Notes under the pieces: model-generated
The model's database searches: none
The model's input: only the letters and a program-made list of their open reading frames with translations
Told to the model about the DNA's origin: nothing
Source of the DNA: Nautilus pompilius
Taxonomy: Eukaryota > Mollusca > Cephalopoda > Nautilida > Nautilidae
Length of the DNA: 64,000 nucleotides
Reading direction: 5' to 3'
NCBI GenBank assembly: GCA_018389105.1
Contig: JACATO010002730.1
Span: forward strand, 620,001-684,000
Program-made: the position numbers and the translations under genes
Shown: positions 24,975 through 38,269 of the stretch, one piece after another
Numbering within the stretch: the stretch's first letter is position 1
How the letters are laid out: each line of letters begins with the position of its first letter

Positions 24975-26070
24975 AAATGTTTTTGTGTCAAAAATTATAA
25001 GTTAATTTTTGTTACATCCTGTTAAGAATAGGAACTTCAGTTAATCCTTAAACTAAAATAAAGTACACATCTTTTGGTTGTTCAGTGATAAATGAAAGTG
25101 AAACTATCTAACCGCAGCACACAATAAATCGGTCTTGAAATATAAAACTAAATAAATTCAATTTTGCAATATTGCTAATGGACTCGGAATATGCTATATA
25201 TTAAAAAACGTTCATCACCGGTTTTTAAATGAAAATTTAGCTTTTTCATTTGAGTTTGTTTAAGGACATTAAAATCACCCCGAGACTTGAATGGAGAAAA
25301 CGGCTTCCTGAAATGTGTAAGATAGTTAAGCCTTTTCGGAATTATATAAGGTGTTTTGGTTTTAACATAAACAAAAAGGAAGACTTTTAAATTTATACTA
25401 TCTAATAGACTCGGTATCAGAAGATGTTTGTTCATTTACCTGAATGCTATACTGTTAATTCATGTAAAAAATCAGGTAAATAAACACTTTTAAATCTTAG
25501 GGGCCTTAGATAAACTGAAGTTTTTAGGCATTATAATCGTAATACATATACTACATAACTACATGATACGTAGATAGATTTTCTTTCCTGAAGTATGTAC
25601 TTTTCAATATGTTTAAGTCAATAAAAATGGAACAAAAGTCTAGTTAAAATACTGATTTTAAACCAAAATTAATTATAATTTTATATCGATATTTGCACTT
25701 ATATTTGTTATCCTATTTAAATGGGAGACATGCTTTGATTAAACCGTTTCTCTTTTCTTGTTTAGTAAATGAAATGGTAATTTTGTTATGAAATCAAATT
25801 TAATTTTCAAACAGAATATATGAGCATTATGTATTTATTATTATGTTAAATTCCTTTTATTATTTTAATTTTAATGTCTTACATTTTAAGCCTATACAAA
25901 AATGGCATATTTAATTTTCATTAAACGATGCCAAATGCCAAATTATGTCTTTTTTATGCAATAATTAAAGTACAAGTTAAAATTACTCTTTGTATGGCAC
26001 GATTTGCAAGTAAACCTGTCAGTCGTGTTTAATCCTTTTTTAACACTGAGTGTTCCTGCAAAGTTTAAGT
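24975..26070. other. Non-coding stretch upstream of the minisatellite
   Basis: AT-rich. The 86-codon minus-strand frame at 25175-25435 is not recognised and has no supporting splice signals. Confidence 0.45.
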
Positions 26071-26071
26071 T

Positions 26072-26712
26072 ATATACCAGATACAACTAATATATGTCGT
26101 GGTGGTTTGGTATCGCATATTTGATAATAGCTTTTATGAGCTGTTGATATTGCATCACGTAGCTTTCTGTATACAACTGCTATACGAAGTGGCGATGTGT
26201 CATTACAGCGAGAGATGCGACTAGTATACACGGTGATGATTTAGTATTACATAAATAGGTTTAATTGTTATACGTGGTGGTTTTATTGGGATAGAACTAG
26301 CACACGCGGTGGTAATATGCCAGTACGTTCGCCGCGGTAATATAGGAAAAAAATACAACTGGCATCCAAGGTGGTAGTGTGGTATTATAGCTAGATACAA
26401 CTGGTAAATTTGGTGAAGATGTATTATTACAATACGAGATACAACTAGAATATGCGGTTGAATTACAGGGATAAATACAATTGGTATTATATAGCTAGCT
26501 AGATATGACGATTGCACAAATGGTAATGCGGCTTTTTGCATAACAACATACAAGTTGTGTACGGAATTTTACTACAGGGTTAGATACATCTGGTATACGA
26601 GATGGTGATGTCATTTTATAAGGCTAGATAAAAGTAGTATACGTAATAATGATGTTTATTATAGAACTAGAAAAAATTGGTATGCCAAGGAGTGATGTGA
26701 TATTTTTTCATG
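26072..26712. repeat. Degenerate minisatellite, period about 44 bp
   Basis: A diverged unit recurs about a dozen times, with a core like AGATACAACTGGTATACG, then a GGTGGTGATGT-like part, then a TATTA-rich part. Clear units start near 26080, 26166, 26210, 26343, 26391, 26434, 26580, 26624 and 26668, giving spacings of 43-45 bp where neighbouring units are intact. A further weak unit may lie near 26840. The frames at 26221-26553 (minus) and 26649-26933 (plus) run through the repeat and are not genes. The array ends about 280 bp before the first Ig exon. Confidence 0.8.
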
Positions 26713-26990
26713 GCTCTCATTTAGATTATTCCCAAGAAACTAATCGTACATTAAAATCAAAACTATTTCGTTTGTGCACTGATCTTACAGTCTCCAAATG
26801 TCTGGAAGGACTAAATAAATTAATACAAATTACAAAATTATACGTAGTGGTAAAGTTATATACAACCACACAAACAAAAAAAAAACAAAACAAAAACAGT
26901 CAAATTTTTAAAATTTATTATTTTCATGATTAAAATTCAACTGATTCCTTTATATTTAAATATGTATGTAATCTTTAATTTTTATTTCAG

Positions 26991-27097
26991 TTCTGTGTAT
27001 TGAACCTGAGTTTGACTCATATGTAACTAACGTCACAGCTCCTGCAGGAACAACCGCTGTCTTACCTTGCACAATAAACAACCGAAAGATTCATCAG
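26991..27097 (+). CDS. Ig-domain exon A: first half of a lachesin/DIP-like Ig V-type domain
   Basis: The exon is bounded by a pyrimidine-rich acceptor (TTTTTATTTCAG, ending 26990) and the donor GTAAGC at 27098. It starts after one base of a codon and ends on a codon boundary. It encodes LCIEPEFDSYVTNVTAPAGT followed by TAVLPCTINNRKIHQ: the A and B strands of an Ig V-type domain, with the first disulfide Cys in LPC and an N-glycosylation sequon NVT. The phrase pattern (EPEF...NVTAPAG..A.LPC) is that of the first Ig domain of invertebrate lachesin, DIP and neurotrimin-like cell-surface proteins, which are secreted or GPI-anchored and act in neural recognition. It joins in frame to 39287-39491. 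No upstream signal-peptide exon was found in the window. Confidence 0.85.
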
Positions 27098-29186
27098 GTA
27101 AGCAAAACTTTTAAAGTTTGTTTTTATTTAAAGCTAAGAATTTGTTGCCTCTATTTCAGATGTTTCTTTACTTTCTAAATAAACTTTTATCCAGCTCAAG
27201 TCAGCGAAAAGCAAACTAGTAACATTCGACTCCTTTTTATTAGTTATTTTAAGAATCTTTTAAATGAAAATGCAATTTCACTGAAGCAAACCTGAATGTT
27301 TGTTTTAAAATTTATAACGTAATTTAAAAAAGACATTCTGCTTTGATTTGGAAGCTTACTACTTCTCTCTTAGCTTTTGTTGTTAATAATTCCATCTTTT
27401 CTTGTATAAATTGTTTTTCACTGTTCTCTTTTAACATTAACTCTAAAGAAATCTAAAGTGTATTTGAGATTTTTGCCTACGCTAATTAATCTTTCTGGAA
27501 ACAAAGTTTGTAAAGTTTCGTCTTTGTTAGTCTTCAATTTGGTTGACTTTGAATATTTTATAGTGACGGAATGTTCTTAATTGAAAAAAACAGATCGATA
27601 GTATAGTTTCTGTAAAAAAGTTTGAATTAGTATTCATGGTCTCGCAATGAGTTTCAGAGAGGTTAGGCTGAAATGTTCTGTTTTAGAAATCAAAGCGAAT
27701 AAAGCAAAATCCATGTCTTTAATCAAACAATGATCATAGTTAGCAATGCGGCAGATTAAAAGTTTTCTAAATTTTACTTTTAATGTTTGATGTCTCACGT
27801 TCTCTTTTAAAATTCGTTTTAAAATTCGATGCTTTATTAAGCTGAGAAAGCCCCCACGTATATTTGAGGTGGATCCTTAGTTCGACGCATTTTTGGTAGG
27901 ATATGCGGTGGAGTTAATTCAGATTTAAAAGTTGGTTTATGAGTAAAAAAAAAACTATACTGTAATAAATCTCTTACTAATAACTGAAAAAGGCATTTAT
28001 TTGACAATGTTGCCCCTCCACAAAAGCGATTTGGATGTAGATAAATTGTAAATAAGTACAGCCAGTGTAGTTATCAAATAATGAGTTGCATTCATCTCGA
28101 ATTGTAAGTATATCAAATATTAAAAAATTCTAACTTACCTTTAAAAATTAATTAAAGAATCAAATATATATAAATGACACAAATATTTGGGTTACTTTTG
28201 ATTTTACCAGTTTGGGTTAGCAATTTCTTTGCCTGCAATTTACAGCTTATTTAAAAAAAAACAAATAAAAATTATTTTAAATACAGATGACTAAGTTTGT
28301 GTTAATCATTAATTTACAATTTCTATAATCGTTTGTTTTGCATTTATGCTTTGCGACATGCACGTCCACTACCGAATAGTTCACAGTAATTCGTCAGAAA
28401 AAGCATAAATTTGCGACATTCATTTATTTTTTGTTTGTCGTCTACAATATTGCAGGGTAGATTTCCTTTCTTTAGAACAAATAGATTTACCTGACGTTTG
28501 TTGGCGAGAATTAATACTTTCTGAACGATAGTTCCTGTTAATGGAGATGCAGTACGGACTGTTTTGCTCTGAAACTATGATGGCTTTACTTACGATAAAC
28601 AAACTATTTATTTCCTTTCCCTGTCGGCGTTCTCGCAGTTGATTGTTGGCACTGTTAAAAGGGACACATTGCGTTAGCCGACGATTTATATGCTTGGAAA
28701 CAGAAACACATCTGGGATCTTTAGAGGTAAATTTTGCTTTGTATGTAATTAATGAAAAGCCGCTATAGGATACTTCCTAGCATGCTCAATCTTTATGCCA
28801 AAGACTATGATTTGGTTTCAGCTGGTACAAACTGCGAGTGGAGTCATACAGAGACGTGGTTTGTCTCGCTCATCTTTTCCAGCTTAATGCCGTAAGTTTA
28901 CCCAAGGTTCTTCAGTGTTTTTTCCAATTTCTAATTAGAAAAACAGTTCAGAAATTTCTTTTTTCCGGTAATTCAGTCTAAGTCAGCGAGCTTCAGTAAC
29001 TTTCGTAACCGTCAAAAATTATCAAACCCACGCATCCACTCTGCTCAGTTAGTGTTCCGGTTCAAGGCAATTTATACTAAGTTCGTAAAATTATTCGCGT
29101 AAATAAATAAAACAGCATAGATATTTTTTCATACAGAACTCACTGCAATATCTGTAACTTATTTAGTACTTTTTGTCACAAGTATA

Positions 29187-29188
<2 letters not shown>

Positions 29189-29220
<32 letters not shown>
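29189..29220. repeat. (TG)n microsatellite
   Basis: A clean TG run directly next to the tRNA-like head at 29228-29316. Confidence 0.95.
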
Positions 29221-29225
<5 letters not shown>

Positions 29226-29227
29226 TA

Positions 29228-29316
29228 TCTCAAGATACAGTTGACAGCTAACGCTGAAGCTGGGATTGGAACTTGGAACCTCCAGTTGCTAACCCATTCA
29301 TGCTGATACTGAAAAC
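29228..29316 (-). mobile_element. tRNA-like SINE head (fragment)
   Basis: On the minus strand an A-box-like GAATGGGTTAGCAACTGG is followed by a B-box-like GTTCCAATCCCAG (29260-29272). The spacing is that of a tRNA-type pol III promoter. The flanks contain GTTTTCAGTATC and its reverse complement, so part of the unit could fold back. No SINE body like the other copies was seen; on this strand the sequence runs into a CA array. No cloverleaf is apparent, so a functional tRNA gene is unlikely. Confidence 0.45.
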
Positions 29317-29409
29317 ATAAATACAGCATAACTATTGTTCAACTAAATTCTCTGAGGGTCAACCTAGATTGAATGAAGACAACTGCTAAAAGGACATCGA
29401 TAAACTTAA

Positions 29410-29433
29410 CAAACACATATATATATATATATA
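29410..29433. repeat. (TA)n followed by poly-T
   Basis: A short TA run leading into a T tract. Simple sequence. Confidence 0.8.
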
Positions 29434-30588
29434 TTTTTTTTTTCTAAGTTTTCGTTTTGATTTTCTAAATATTTGTACATAAATTTTAAAAATGAAGAGA
29501 AAACAATAGCTTAATACAGAAGAAATTGATCCCAAGCGTCCATCTCTCTTTAAGTTGGTATCATCTACATAAGTCGTAAAATATATATCAAGTGTCTATT
29601 CATGCCGAAATGGATAATCATTGTTTAATGTAATCCTATTCTGTGTTTTGTTTATCACATTTAATAACTAATAGATTTATGATGTATTTCAACATGTGCA
29701 TTAAACATAGTATTAGTATTGTAATGTTCGATAACCTACAGAAATTGAAAGAATGGTTTTGAGAAACTGCTGCATAAAAGTTTTAGTATTTATTTACTTA
29801 AGCTTCTAAATAATAAATAAATAATTAAATGTAAAAAATATGATAAGATTTATTTATTTAGTATTAGTCTTGACGTAACCATAATTTATACTTCATTAGT
29901 CACTTGTACCTTACAGTAGGGTACTTAAAACTTTCATCGTGTAAAAGAAAGTTTTCTGATATTAAAGCAGTCTAGAAAGTCGATATTATTTTAATGTTGA
30001 GTGGCATCAAAGTGCATTGTTCTATAGAACGTCCTATCATAATTTAGTATAATTTTTGCATAAGTTGTAGATGCAAATTTTGTTTTAATGTCTCGGCAGT
30101 CACTTTATCTACAAACAGAGGAAGTTTTTTTTTTTTTTCTATTATTTGTAATCTCTTAACTACTCTGATGCAATCTTTTGGCCATTCAGGAAAGAACTGT
30201 CTTCGATATGTGAAACAGCGAGAAAGAATTGAGGGACTTATATAAACAGGAAACCGGCGTACACCCGCAGGAAGTCGTGCAGGAACGTACACGAAGTCTC
30301 TTTGTTGGAGTGCAAATAAGAAAGTATATGCTGGGACTTTTCGGTTTGTCTTTAAAAGAGAAAAGAAACTAAGTTGCGGAGGTTTTCCAAAACTAAGTTG
30401 GGCTTCATCGCAAATGACTCAGGTTCGATTCGCTACGCGAAATGTTAGCTAAGTTATCCTAAATAGCCTTTTGACTTACATTATAATATTACTATTGTTC
30501 TATGATTTAAAAAGAACGTTTAAAAAATCCTTATTTTTATTAGTCTAAAACATCTAGAAATTTCATAAAATAAAAATTATTAATCATT

Positions 30589-30613
30589 TAATTAATTAAT
30601 TAATTAATTAATA
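30589..30613. repeat. (TTAA)n short tandem repeat
   Basis: Six or so tandem TTAA/AATT units in AT-rich intronic DNA. Confidence 0.8.
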
Positions 30614-32471
30614 TGTTCATATGTATGATTTGTAATTTAGATGTCAATAAACTATGTGGTGAATGAAAATATATTATTTATATGATGCGCTTTCAGTGGT
30701 AGAGAAGAGAAATCATCATTACTTGCTTTTCAAGGATTATCTTAAAGAACGTATAGACCATATTTAAGTGACATTTAAATGAATATATCATAAGTACAAT
30801 ATACAGTTGTCCATTTTCAGTAAAAAAAACATGAAATAATATTTTTGTTTAACTTCATTTAAATAGTTAATCTAAAATCTAACTATATGCACAGTATATT
30901 AAAAAATGAATATAAAAACCAAGAATAACCAAAAATAAAAATACAAAAATTAAAAGATTATGAAAAATTTTCTTCAACAGAATTTCGAGCAATAGATATA
31001 AACAGACGATCAATTGTCCACTGGTAAATACTAGAATGCTGAGGAGAGATGCAGTTCGTATCTCGGTGTGTATTGACTGGTATTTCGAACTCTTCGCAAG
31101 ATTTTCACTTTTTCAGACGGCCACGATAATTTCCTCTAAGTACTCCGATATACTCACATACAGTATTTAAAAATGAAAAGTTTACCAAAGGCATCGTAAG
31201 TGCGGGAGTCTTTGTCTTGCAAGATGTGTCACGCTTCCTAGTGGACAACCATGGCACTACACTACCTCAACAAGTCTGTCTCCATCGTAGACATCAGTGT
31301 ACAACAAATCTAAAATTAATGGAAAACAAACATAGAAAAGTAAATAAATGCAGTTAATTTCCAAGACTGGTTGTAGTGAGTGATAGAATAAATTTATAAT
31401 ATCGATAGACCCTTCTCTTCCATGGAGTTTCTGTATAAGCTCTGATGGCTTTGAGGGAAATTGAATTAAATACACTTTCAAAGTGTTTGCACGTTTTTAT
31501 AAACTATAATTTTCTTTTGAAATTTCCTATCCATTTAATCTCTTTATACTATTATTTCACTCGATATTTGATACAGTAAATAGCACGTAAATCTGTATTT
31601 CTAAGTAAATTATGTTGTAATGACTGTACTATCTTTACGGCGTTAGCATATTAATATAAATAGAATCCGTGTCAAATAAAGACCAGATGTTTTGTTTTAA
31701 TTTTAATTAATCACTATTAAAAAAAAATTAAATTTTCAGGCATCAGGTTGTTTTTTATTTATCCATTTGTAATATATATACAGATGCATTTCCTGATAAT
31801 ATTTTAATTTTATTTTTACTTTTCGGCTCCCATTTTAGAGGTAAAGTAGGTATAATGTTAACCACTATTATTGCAGACTGTAAAATGTCTTATTTGAGAT
31901 TTAACAAACCAAATAAATAATATAGTTATAATGCTCTTTATAATACTTAATTCCTGATAGAAAACTGATTGATTCCGAAGTGTAAACGCATTTGTAGTTG
32001 TTTTTCTTTTCTATATTAGTAAAGTAATGTTTATCATAAATTTTAAAGATGTATACTTAAAAATGATAAAAGGTAGTACATCTACAAATAAGTAACTCCC
32101 AGAAAACGTTTTATTTGTTCGATAGTTAGTGAAGAAGTAAACTGTAATAATACATCGAAAAGAGTTAACCGTTTTCATAGCAGAATTTTCTCTTTTTATT
32201 TCAATGTTGTTAGGTTTAATCTACTTCAGTAACGTTTGACAGTTTTATTTTGACAGTCATTGCACGAAAGGGGATACTGATAATTTTAATTCTGATAACT
32301 GCTATACATATCTTTATTTATAGCGCATAAGACGCTGTATTACTTTCATTACAATATTATTGGAAACTACAGTTATTACCAAAAAAACGAGAAAGAAGCT
32401 ACTTAGAGCGTCTGTGAGAATGTGAACGAAGGGACACACTTGAATTTTTGGGGGGCTGACCGACCCATATA

Positions 32472-33898
32472 CAGCGGTGTGCAAAATTCTTGTTTTAAAA
32501 AGATGGCTAGACTTATAAAATGGGTTCTTATTTTGTAGAAATTAGTAACTATTGTATGTTTTCTGTTTTAATTGAAAGGTATCGGTGTCTTTAAACAATT
32601 ATATCACTAAGATCCATTTTGTAATTGCACAGTAAAAATGTAAATATTAATAAAATAATTTGCATGAAATCGGCGTATGCAAAAGTGCTCATAAACTACA
32701 AAAAAACTAGAATATATATTTGTGCTATAATAATTTAGGATAGTAGAATATAAATATGAAAAAAACTGTCAGTTTCCACTATTCTGATTCATTTTTGTTC
32801 AATACAGTGATGACGAGAGTCCGATATTTGACCTCAGAACAGCAGGCCACAATCGCTCGCATGAAAGAAGATGGTGAAACTGATTGGATCATTGCGGATG
32901 GTATCGTTTGCAATCAGTCGACGATATCTCGCACCCTGAAACGTTGGAAAGCCGATGGGAGCCTAATTTCAAAACGCAGAGCCGGCAGACCGCGGAAAAC
33001 GACGGCTCAACAGGATCGTCTGATCGGCCGCCTGTCGAACTCGGACCGATTAGGCACTTCCACCAACATCCAGGCCGCCTTGTCAAGGCACTATGGGATC
33101 CAGTTGACCTCGTGCACCATCAGACGGCATTTGATCCACATGGGAGTGTTAGGGCGATCGGCACAGTAGAAGCCGTTCAGCAGTCTGGACAATCGTCGAA
33201 ACAGACAGCAGTAGATTCGCGACCATCTCCACTGGACTGTGGCCCAGTGGTCCCGGGTGTTGTTTTCCGACGAAAGCAAATTCGTGAGGATGCACTTGGT
33301 GATCGGTGTCCTAGAAATACCATCCTAGTTGCACTGGACCGATTCTGCAGGCAGGGGGAGATTTGGCCATGGTTTAGGGCTGTTTTCAATCGTCCGGTGT
33401 CGGTCTGTTGCATCGCGTGAAGGGTCGAATGAATGCTCATGACTACGCTAAGATAGTCTCGGACATTGTCGAACCGTATATGTGTGACCACATGCCCCTG
33501 ACGGCCATCTATCAGCAGGACAACGACCCCATCCACACAGCTAAAAGTGTCAAGGCCTTGATGCAGAGTTGCGGATCCCCTTTCTCGACTGACCGGCTCA
33601 AAGCCCGGATCTCAATCCCATCGTAAACATTTGGCACTCGATTAAACTCAGTGCTAGTGCCAAAAAACCGAAAAATAAAACCGATTTGAAACAAAAATCG
33701 AGGAAGCCTGGTCGGAGTTCAGTAGTGACAATTGTCAGTATTTGATAACCAGCATGCCTCGTCGTTGTGAACAAGTAATCAAGAATTTCGGATATTCTAC
33801 TCATTATTGACAGGTCTGATCACTTTATGCATAATTGAAATTTAATCTGAATTGATTAGATAGCTGTCTAGATTTTATGCAACACTTTTCACACGTTG
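32472..33898 (+). mobile_element. Second Tc1-type element (right end approximate)
   Basis: The left boundary is a TA at 32470-32471 followed by CAGCGGTGTGCAAAATTCTT. The presumed right end near 33898 gives, in reverse complement, CAACGTGTGAAAAGTGTTGC, with a shared TCTAGAC-like segment further in, but the match is imperfect and no clean TA was found on that side. The element encloses a decayed + strand transposase. It lies in the Ig-gene intron, in the same orientation as the gene. Confidence 0.65.
32810..33810 (+). pseudogene. Tc1-like transposase, frameshifted, catalytic Glu lost
   Basis: The frame starts MTRVRYLTSEQQATIARMKE with a helix-turn-helix (IADGIVCNQSTISRTLKRW) and a GRPRKTT linker. 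Stops follow at 33167-33169 and 33212-33214 in the same frame. The first catalytic Asp is in RVLFSDESKF. After a frame change the protein resumes near GCFQSSGVGLLHRVKGRMNA, with a TAG at 33375-33377 where Trp is usual. The second Asp is in YQQDNDPIHT (codon 33519-33521). Another frame change leads to AQSPDLNPIVNIW, where the catalytic Glu is Val (codon 33623-33625). The end reads MPRRCEQVIKNFGYSTHY, with stop at 33808-33810. It belongs to a different Tc1 lineage from the IR/DR element. Confidence 0.9.
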
Positions 33899-34307
33899 AT
33901 TTGATGCAAATGATTTTCTAAAAATTATATCTTTTCTTACAATGAAATAATACGCTTGATATTATTGGAATAGATGCACAACAGTAATATTCCTTTAATG
34001 AACAAGATTTGATGACAACTGCTTTCGACAAAATGCAAGCTAATTTACAGGAAAAATTATTTTTAAGCAAGAATTTTGCCCACCGCTTTATTACTTGTAA
34101 GAAAAGTTTCAAAAAAGAACCCTGAAATTTAAAAATGTATTTTTTACAGCCTTTTCCATCAATTTAATAAATGTCATGAAATGATTGAGCTCAGATAGAA
34201 CCTAAATTATATGACCTGATGTAGTGAAAAGGTATCTTAAGGAAAATTACAGAAAATATACAGCTTTTATTTAGTTGTAATGATGGATAACTGTGCTTTT
34301 GGTATAT

Positions 34308-34579
<272 letters not shown>

Positions 34580-37500
34580 AAAATATTTACATGATCTGGT
34601 CAATTAACTTTTTTTAAATTATTCAATTATAATTTAAAAAAAACTAATTAACGCTTTCTTTATTATCTTTTATATTTAATACCGTGTAAAAATTGCGTAA
34701 AGATTACCTTTCTCCTGCTAACACAATTATTATTAATGGCATCCGTCGTCATCACGCCAAAAAATTTCAATGGGAAACCAATCAAAACTGACAAGCAAAC
34801 AAACAAAATAAACTTTAAATACTCATTTTCATGTGTTCTGGAGAACGTAATGTCATAAAAAAAAACATCATGACAGGATTTTTTCGTATTTGTTTAAATT
34901 TTAATGGGTTATATAGGTTTAGCTCTTAGAACAAAGTCGAAGTCTCGTAATAAGCAAAAATAATTATCTGGGAAAGTAAAACATCAACAAATTTTGTAAT
35001 AGCATTTCATAGAGAAATGTCAGCAAATTTAATCTTCTGATGACTTTCACGCATTGATAAACAACGATGTAGCTCTCGTGTAAAGAAAACCACCAAAAAT
35101 TACTTGAGTCATTGTTGCGCGAGATGAATTGTTGTATAACTGGTGTGGTTCTGCCGTCACCGCTGATAGTTTTTCTTTTAAAAAGAGGAGAAACATAAGA
35201 CCTTAGCTTCCAAAGTATCGACAAAAAATAAAATAATTAATTATGCATCATATAAATTTGTCAATAAGCTTTCGTTTTAAATAAACAAAATAGGCAGGGG
35301 TGGTTTGCTATGTCTGAAAATTATAATGCGTTAATTATAAAACGCTATCATCACTACGGATGAATTCTAATATTTTTAAAAGCATAATAAGGATACCACT
35401 TATTGTTCAGGACATCATTCGGTAATATAACTCCTCATTATCTAAAATAAACGGTACTTTTTATTTTTGAATATGAAGTTATGTATCAGAAATGGCGATA
35501 ATTTTGAACTACATAAGATAGATGTTACAGTAAAATTTCAGACGTTTCGGGTATTCCGTACCCTGCTTTCGTTAGCCTTTACTACTGAGTGGTTTTTCTT
35601 TCAGTCAGAACTTAAAGAAGGTGATTATCTCAATACTACTTGCACAGCCTGTAATATGGAGTAGCTTTGTTAGTGTTTTTACATAAAGTCTATTTTAAAA
35701 TCCGTACATGAAGGATAGAAAATTTTCACAGAACATAATCCTTTTATTTGACGCACTTTTGGCCACTTGAGAGAATAGGGTTATTAATTCTCTTTGATTG
35801 ACAACATTACAAGATTACACTAATAATGCTTATTCATGCGTATGGAATTTTTTCTGCTTAAAAAAAAACATGTATTTTGACAAAATAGCTAAATATCTTC
35901 ATATTTTTTCAAGGATAAATATTGAATTTCCTTTAGAGCATTTGTTTTTCTTTCTACTGCTTCAGCTGATGTGAAAATAAGTACTGAGATATTTAAGTAG
36001 CCACATTTTGAAGAAAAGGATATTTATCTCTCTTTCTACCAATCATTGCTATAATAAGTTATTTTATTTGTCCACTTCAAATTGTCTATGAACGAAAAGC
36101 TTCTTTGTAGTGGCAGTCAGATAGCTCTACAGACTATATATACTTTGATTGCTAATATGATTATAACTTTGTAATATGCCATCCAGTTCAGAGCATACCT
36201 GTGTACAGAGTCTATGCTATCTAGAAAAAAATTCAATTGATTGTTTAATATCAAGCCATGTATTTTTGAAAAGCTATCTCATGAAATATATCAACGATTT
36301 TCCTTCAAAGAATATGCTTCCAAGACATTCATGGTTGTGAAATCACAATATGCTGTGCACCAATGCGTTTCCTCGAATAGTTACCTGCTTGATGTCTGCT
36401 GCAAACACGGATATTCCTTAGCAAAGTTTTGACTTCTCCGTTGAGTTCCGTGTGTCTTATTAGTACATGGTAAATAACCATGAATTGAAACACTCTAAGT
36501 TAAGTACCATTGTGCTAAAAAAGTTAGCATAGTAATCCGGTTACTTTAAAACTTGCAGACTTGTTAGAAGTGCTATAAGTCAAGGAACCATTTAAATATT
36601 TTAAGCAAAAGATTAGACTGATAATATTTTATTATATTTTTCAAATTAAACTAAAATCAATTATATTTTAGTATTTCTTCATGACACTAAGCCGTCTGTT
36701 TTTCTGTTATCTAAATGATGCAGCATAAGCGGTCCATCAATCCAATCTCTAATATGGCGAGAAATAAATTAAATCTTTGTTTTGTAAAATAAAGTTTTGA
36801 TATATTAACTTGTACATAGATAAAGAAGAATAAGAGTTGTATGAACGTCATCGTTGTCTAAAAAGCGTATTAATTTCTTAGCTCACAAGAATATCTGACC
36901 TTACCACTACCCCGAGCTTTCATACAAGTTTTACTGTACTAATCTAATAAATAAGAAAGTGAAGCTCTGTATGGTTTATTGTAATTTAAAGTTAATTTCC
37001 TATCCCAACATCTCAACAGCTCAAAAGTGTAGAGATCTCTTTCAACTCATCTTTATCAGTGGTTTGCCAGACTCTCTGCATGCCGCTCATAAAACTGGTT
37101 GTTAAATGAAATAAAGATACAGCTCTTGCACAAATGATGAAAGCAAAATTATTCATCATGATAGTTATTACTTTGTCAGTGTCTGGACAAGTAAATGTTG
37201 CAAATAAGGCGTTTAAATATCCATTAAAACTTTATTCATATAAATGTTTGAAAATTTTTTAAAAAATAATTGTCAGTATAAAGAATGTATTTTATTATCT
37301 TGTATTAAAAACTTTGAAAATTCGCTTTCACCTGATTATTTTTTGACGTCGATGAGAACAATAAGACGGTATTTACCTGGAAAGTCTTTCTTTTGTGAAC
37401 CTGCATGCCGACGCGGCAATTAGGCATCCACCAGAAGAAAATCTCTGGTTTCATTTTCATAAAACAAGCAAGGAAAAACATGATGCGAAAGTTAGTCACT

Positions 37501-37628
37501 AGCCTGTTGCAGAGAAAATTAATTAGAACTCATACGCGGTTGGCTGATAAAGATCAGTGAGAAGAAGCTATTTTAGAAGTATATGTCAATCAGAGGTGAT
37601 CCAGAACAAGTAAAGATGCTCTTTAGCT

Positions 37629-37630
<2 letters not shown>

Positions 37631-37689
<59 letters not shown>
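37631..37689. repeat. (GT)n microsatellite
   Basis: An uninterrupted GT run of about 59 bp. The poly-Thr-His and poly-Val-Cys frames across it are artefacts. Confidence 0.97.
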
Positions 37690-37690
<1 letters not shown>

Positions 37691-37839
37691 ATGTACAAAA
37701 GCAAATAATTGGAAAGAATACCACGCGAATAAGAGAAAAATAAGTGAGAGTTTGAGAAATAAGCAGTGTTGGTCTGAAAACCAGCTATTATTTTCAAAAG
37801 TTGAACAACTTTATTATTTAAATATTTCACAGTATTTTA

Positions 37840-38060
37840 TCGAGCGGCCCGGTGGTCTTCTGATTAGACTACTGTACTTTTGAGGCTGAGATTTCGGGTT
37901 GAATTCATGCAATTACCCGAATAAAATTTACGTCACCCTCTGGAATATCTTCTCACTTTTCATCTCTAGGCAGCCTCATGGGATTCCGTCAAGTCTTTCA
38001 TTTTCTTATCCTATTTAAAAAGGAAGAGTTTTTGGAGGGTCTTTCGATGCAAAAGAGATT
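37840..38060 (+). mobile_element. tRNA-derived SINE, copy 3
   Basis: The head GCGGCCCGGTGGTCTTCTGA is followed by a B-box-like GGGTTGAATTC (37896-37906), then CTCTGGAATATCTTCTCAC and a CTCTAGGCAGCC segment. These match, in order, the CCCTGGCATAATTCTCACTC and CTACCAGCCGGC parts of copy 1. The 3' body is more diverged. It lies inside the Ig-gene intron in gene orientation. Confidence 0.65.
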
Positions 38061-38269
38061 TTCTTTGCAGTAGACTGTAATACTCTCTGGCTTATCGGTG
38101 GATTATCTTAAATAATAAAATTTTACTCACCTTTTGGCATTTCAATATGCTAGTTAGCTGCACAAAAGTCCAAATAAAGTTTAACTATATAGTGAAATAT
38201 TTTTATATCAGTACTTGCTGAAGCTACCTCTTTGCAGAATAAAATGCCTGTGCGCCTTTTAAAGTTCAA

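Noticed and set aside
26221..26553. 110-codon minus-strand frame
   Set aside because: It is made by the 44-bp degenerate repeat; the repeated YxxI-like residues follow the repeat period.
26072..26712. CRISPR-like array
   Set aside because: Units are contiguous degenerate tandem repeats with no unique spacers, and the DNA is animal.
30380..30450. B-box-like GGTTCGATTC suggesting another SINE or tRNA
   Set aside because: No convincing A-box or SINE body nearby; a single short motif is not enough.
32884..33420. 178-codon + strand frame
   Set aside because: Out-of-frame shadow over most of its length; the real transposase is read in other frames, with stops.
37573..37883. Frames with Thr-His or Val-Cys repeats
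   Set aside because: Translation of the GT microsatellite.
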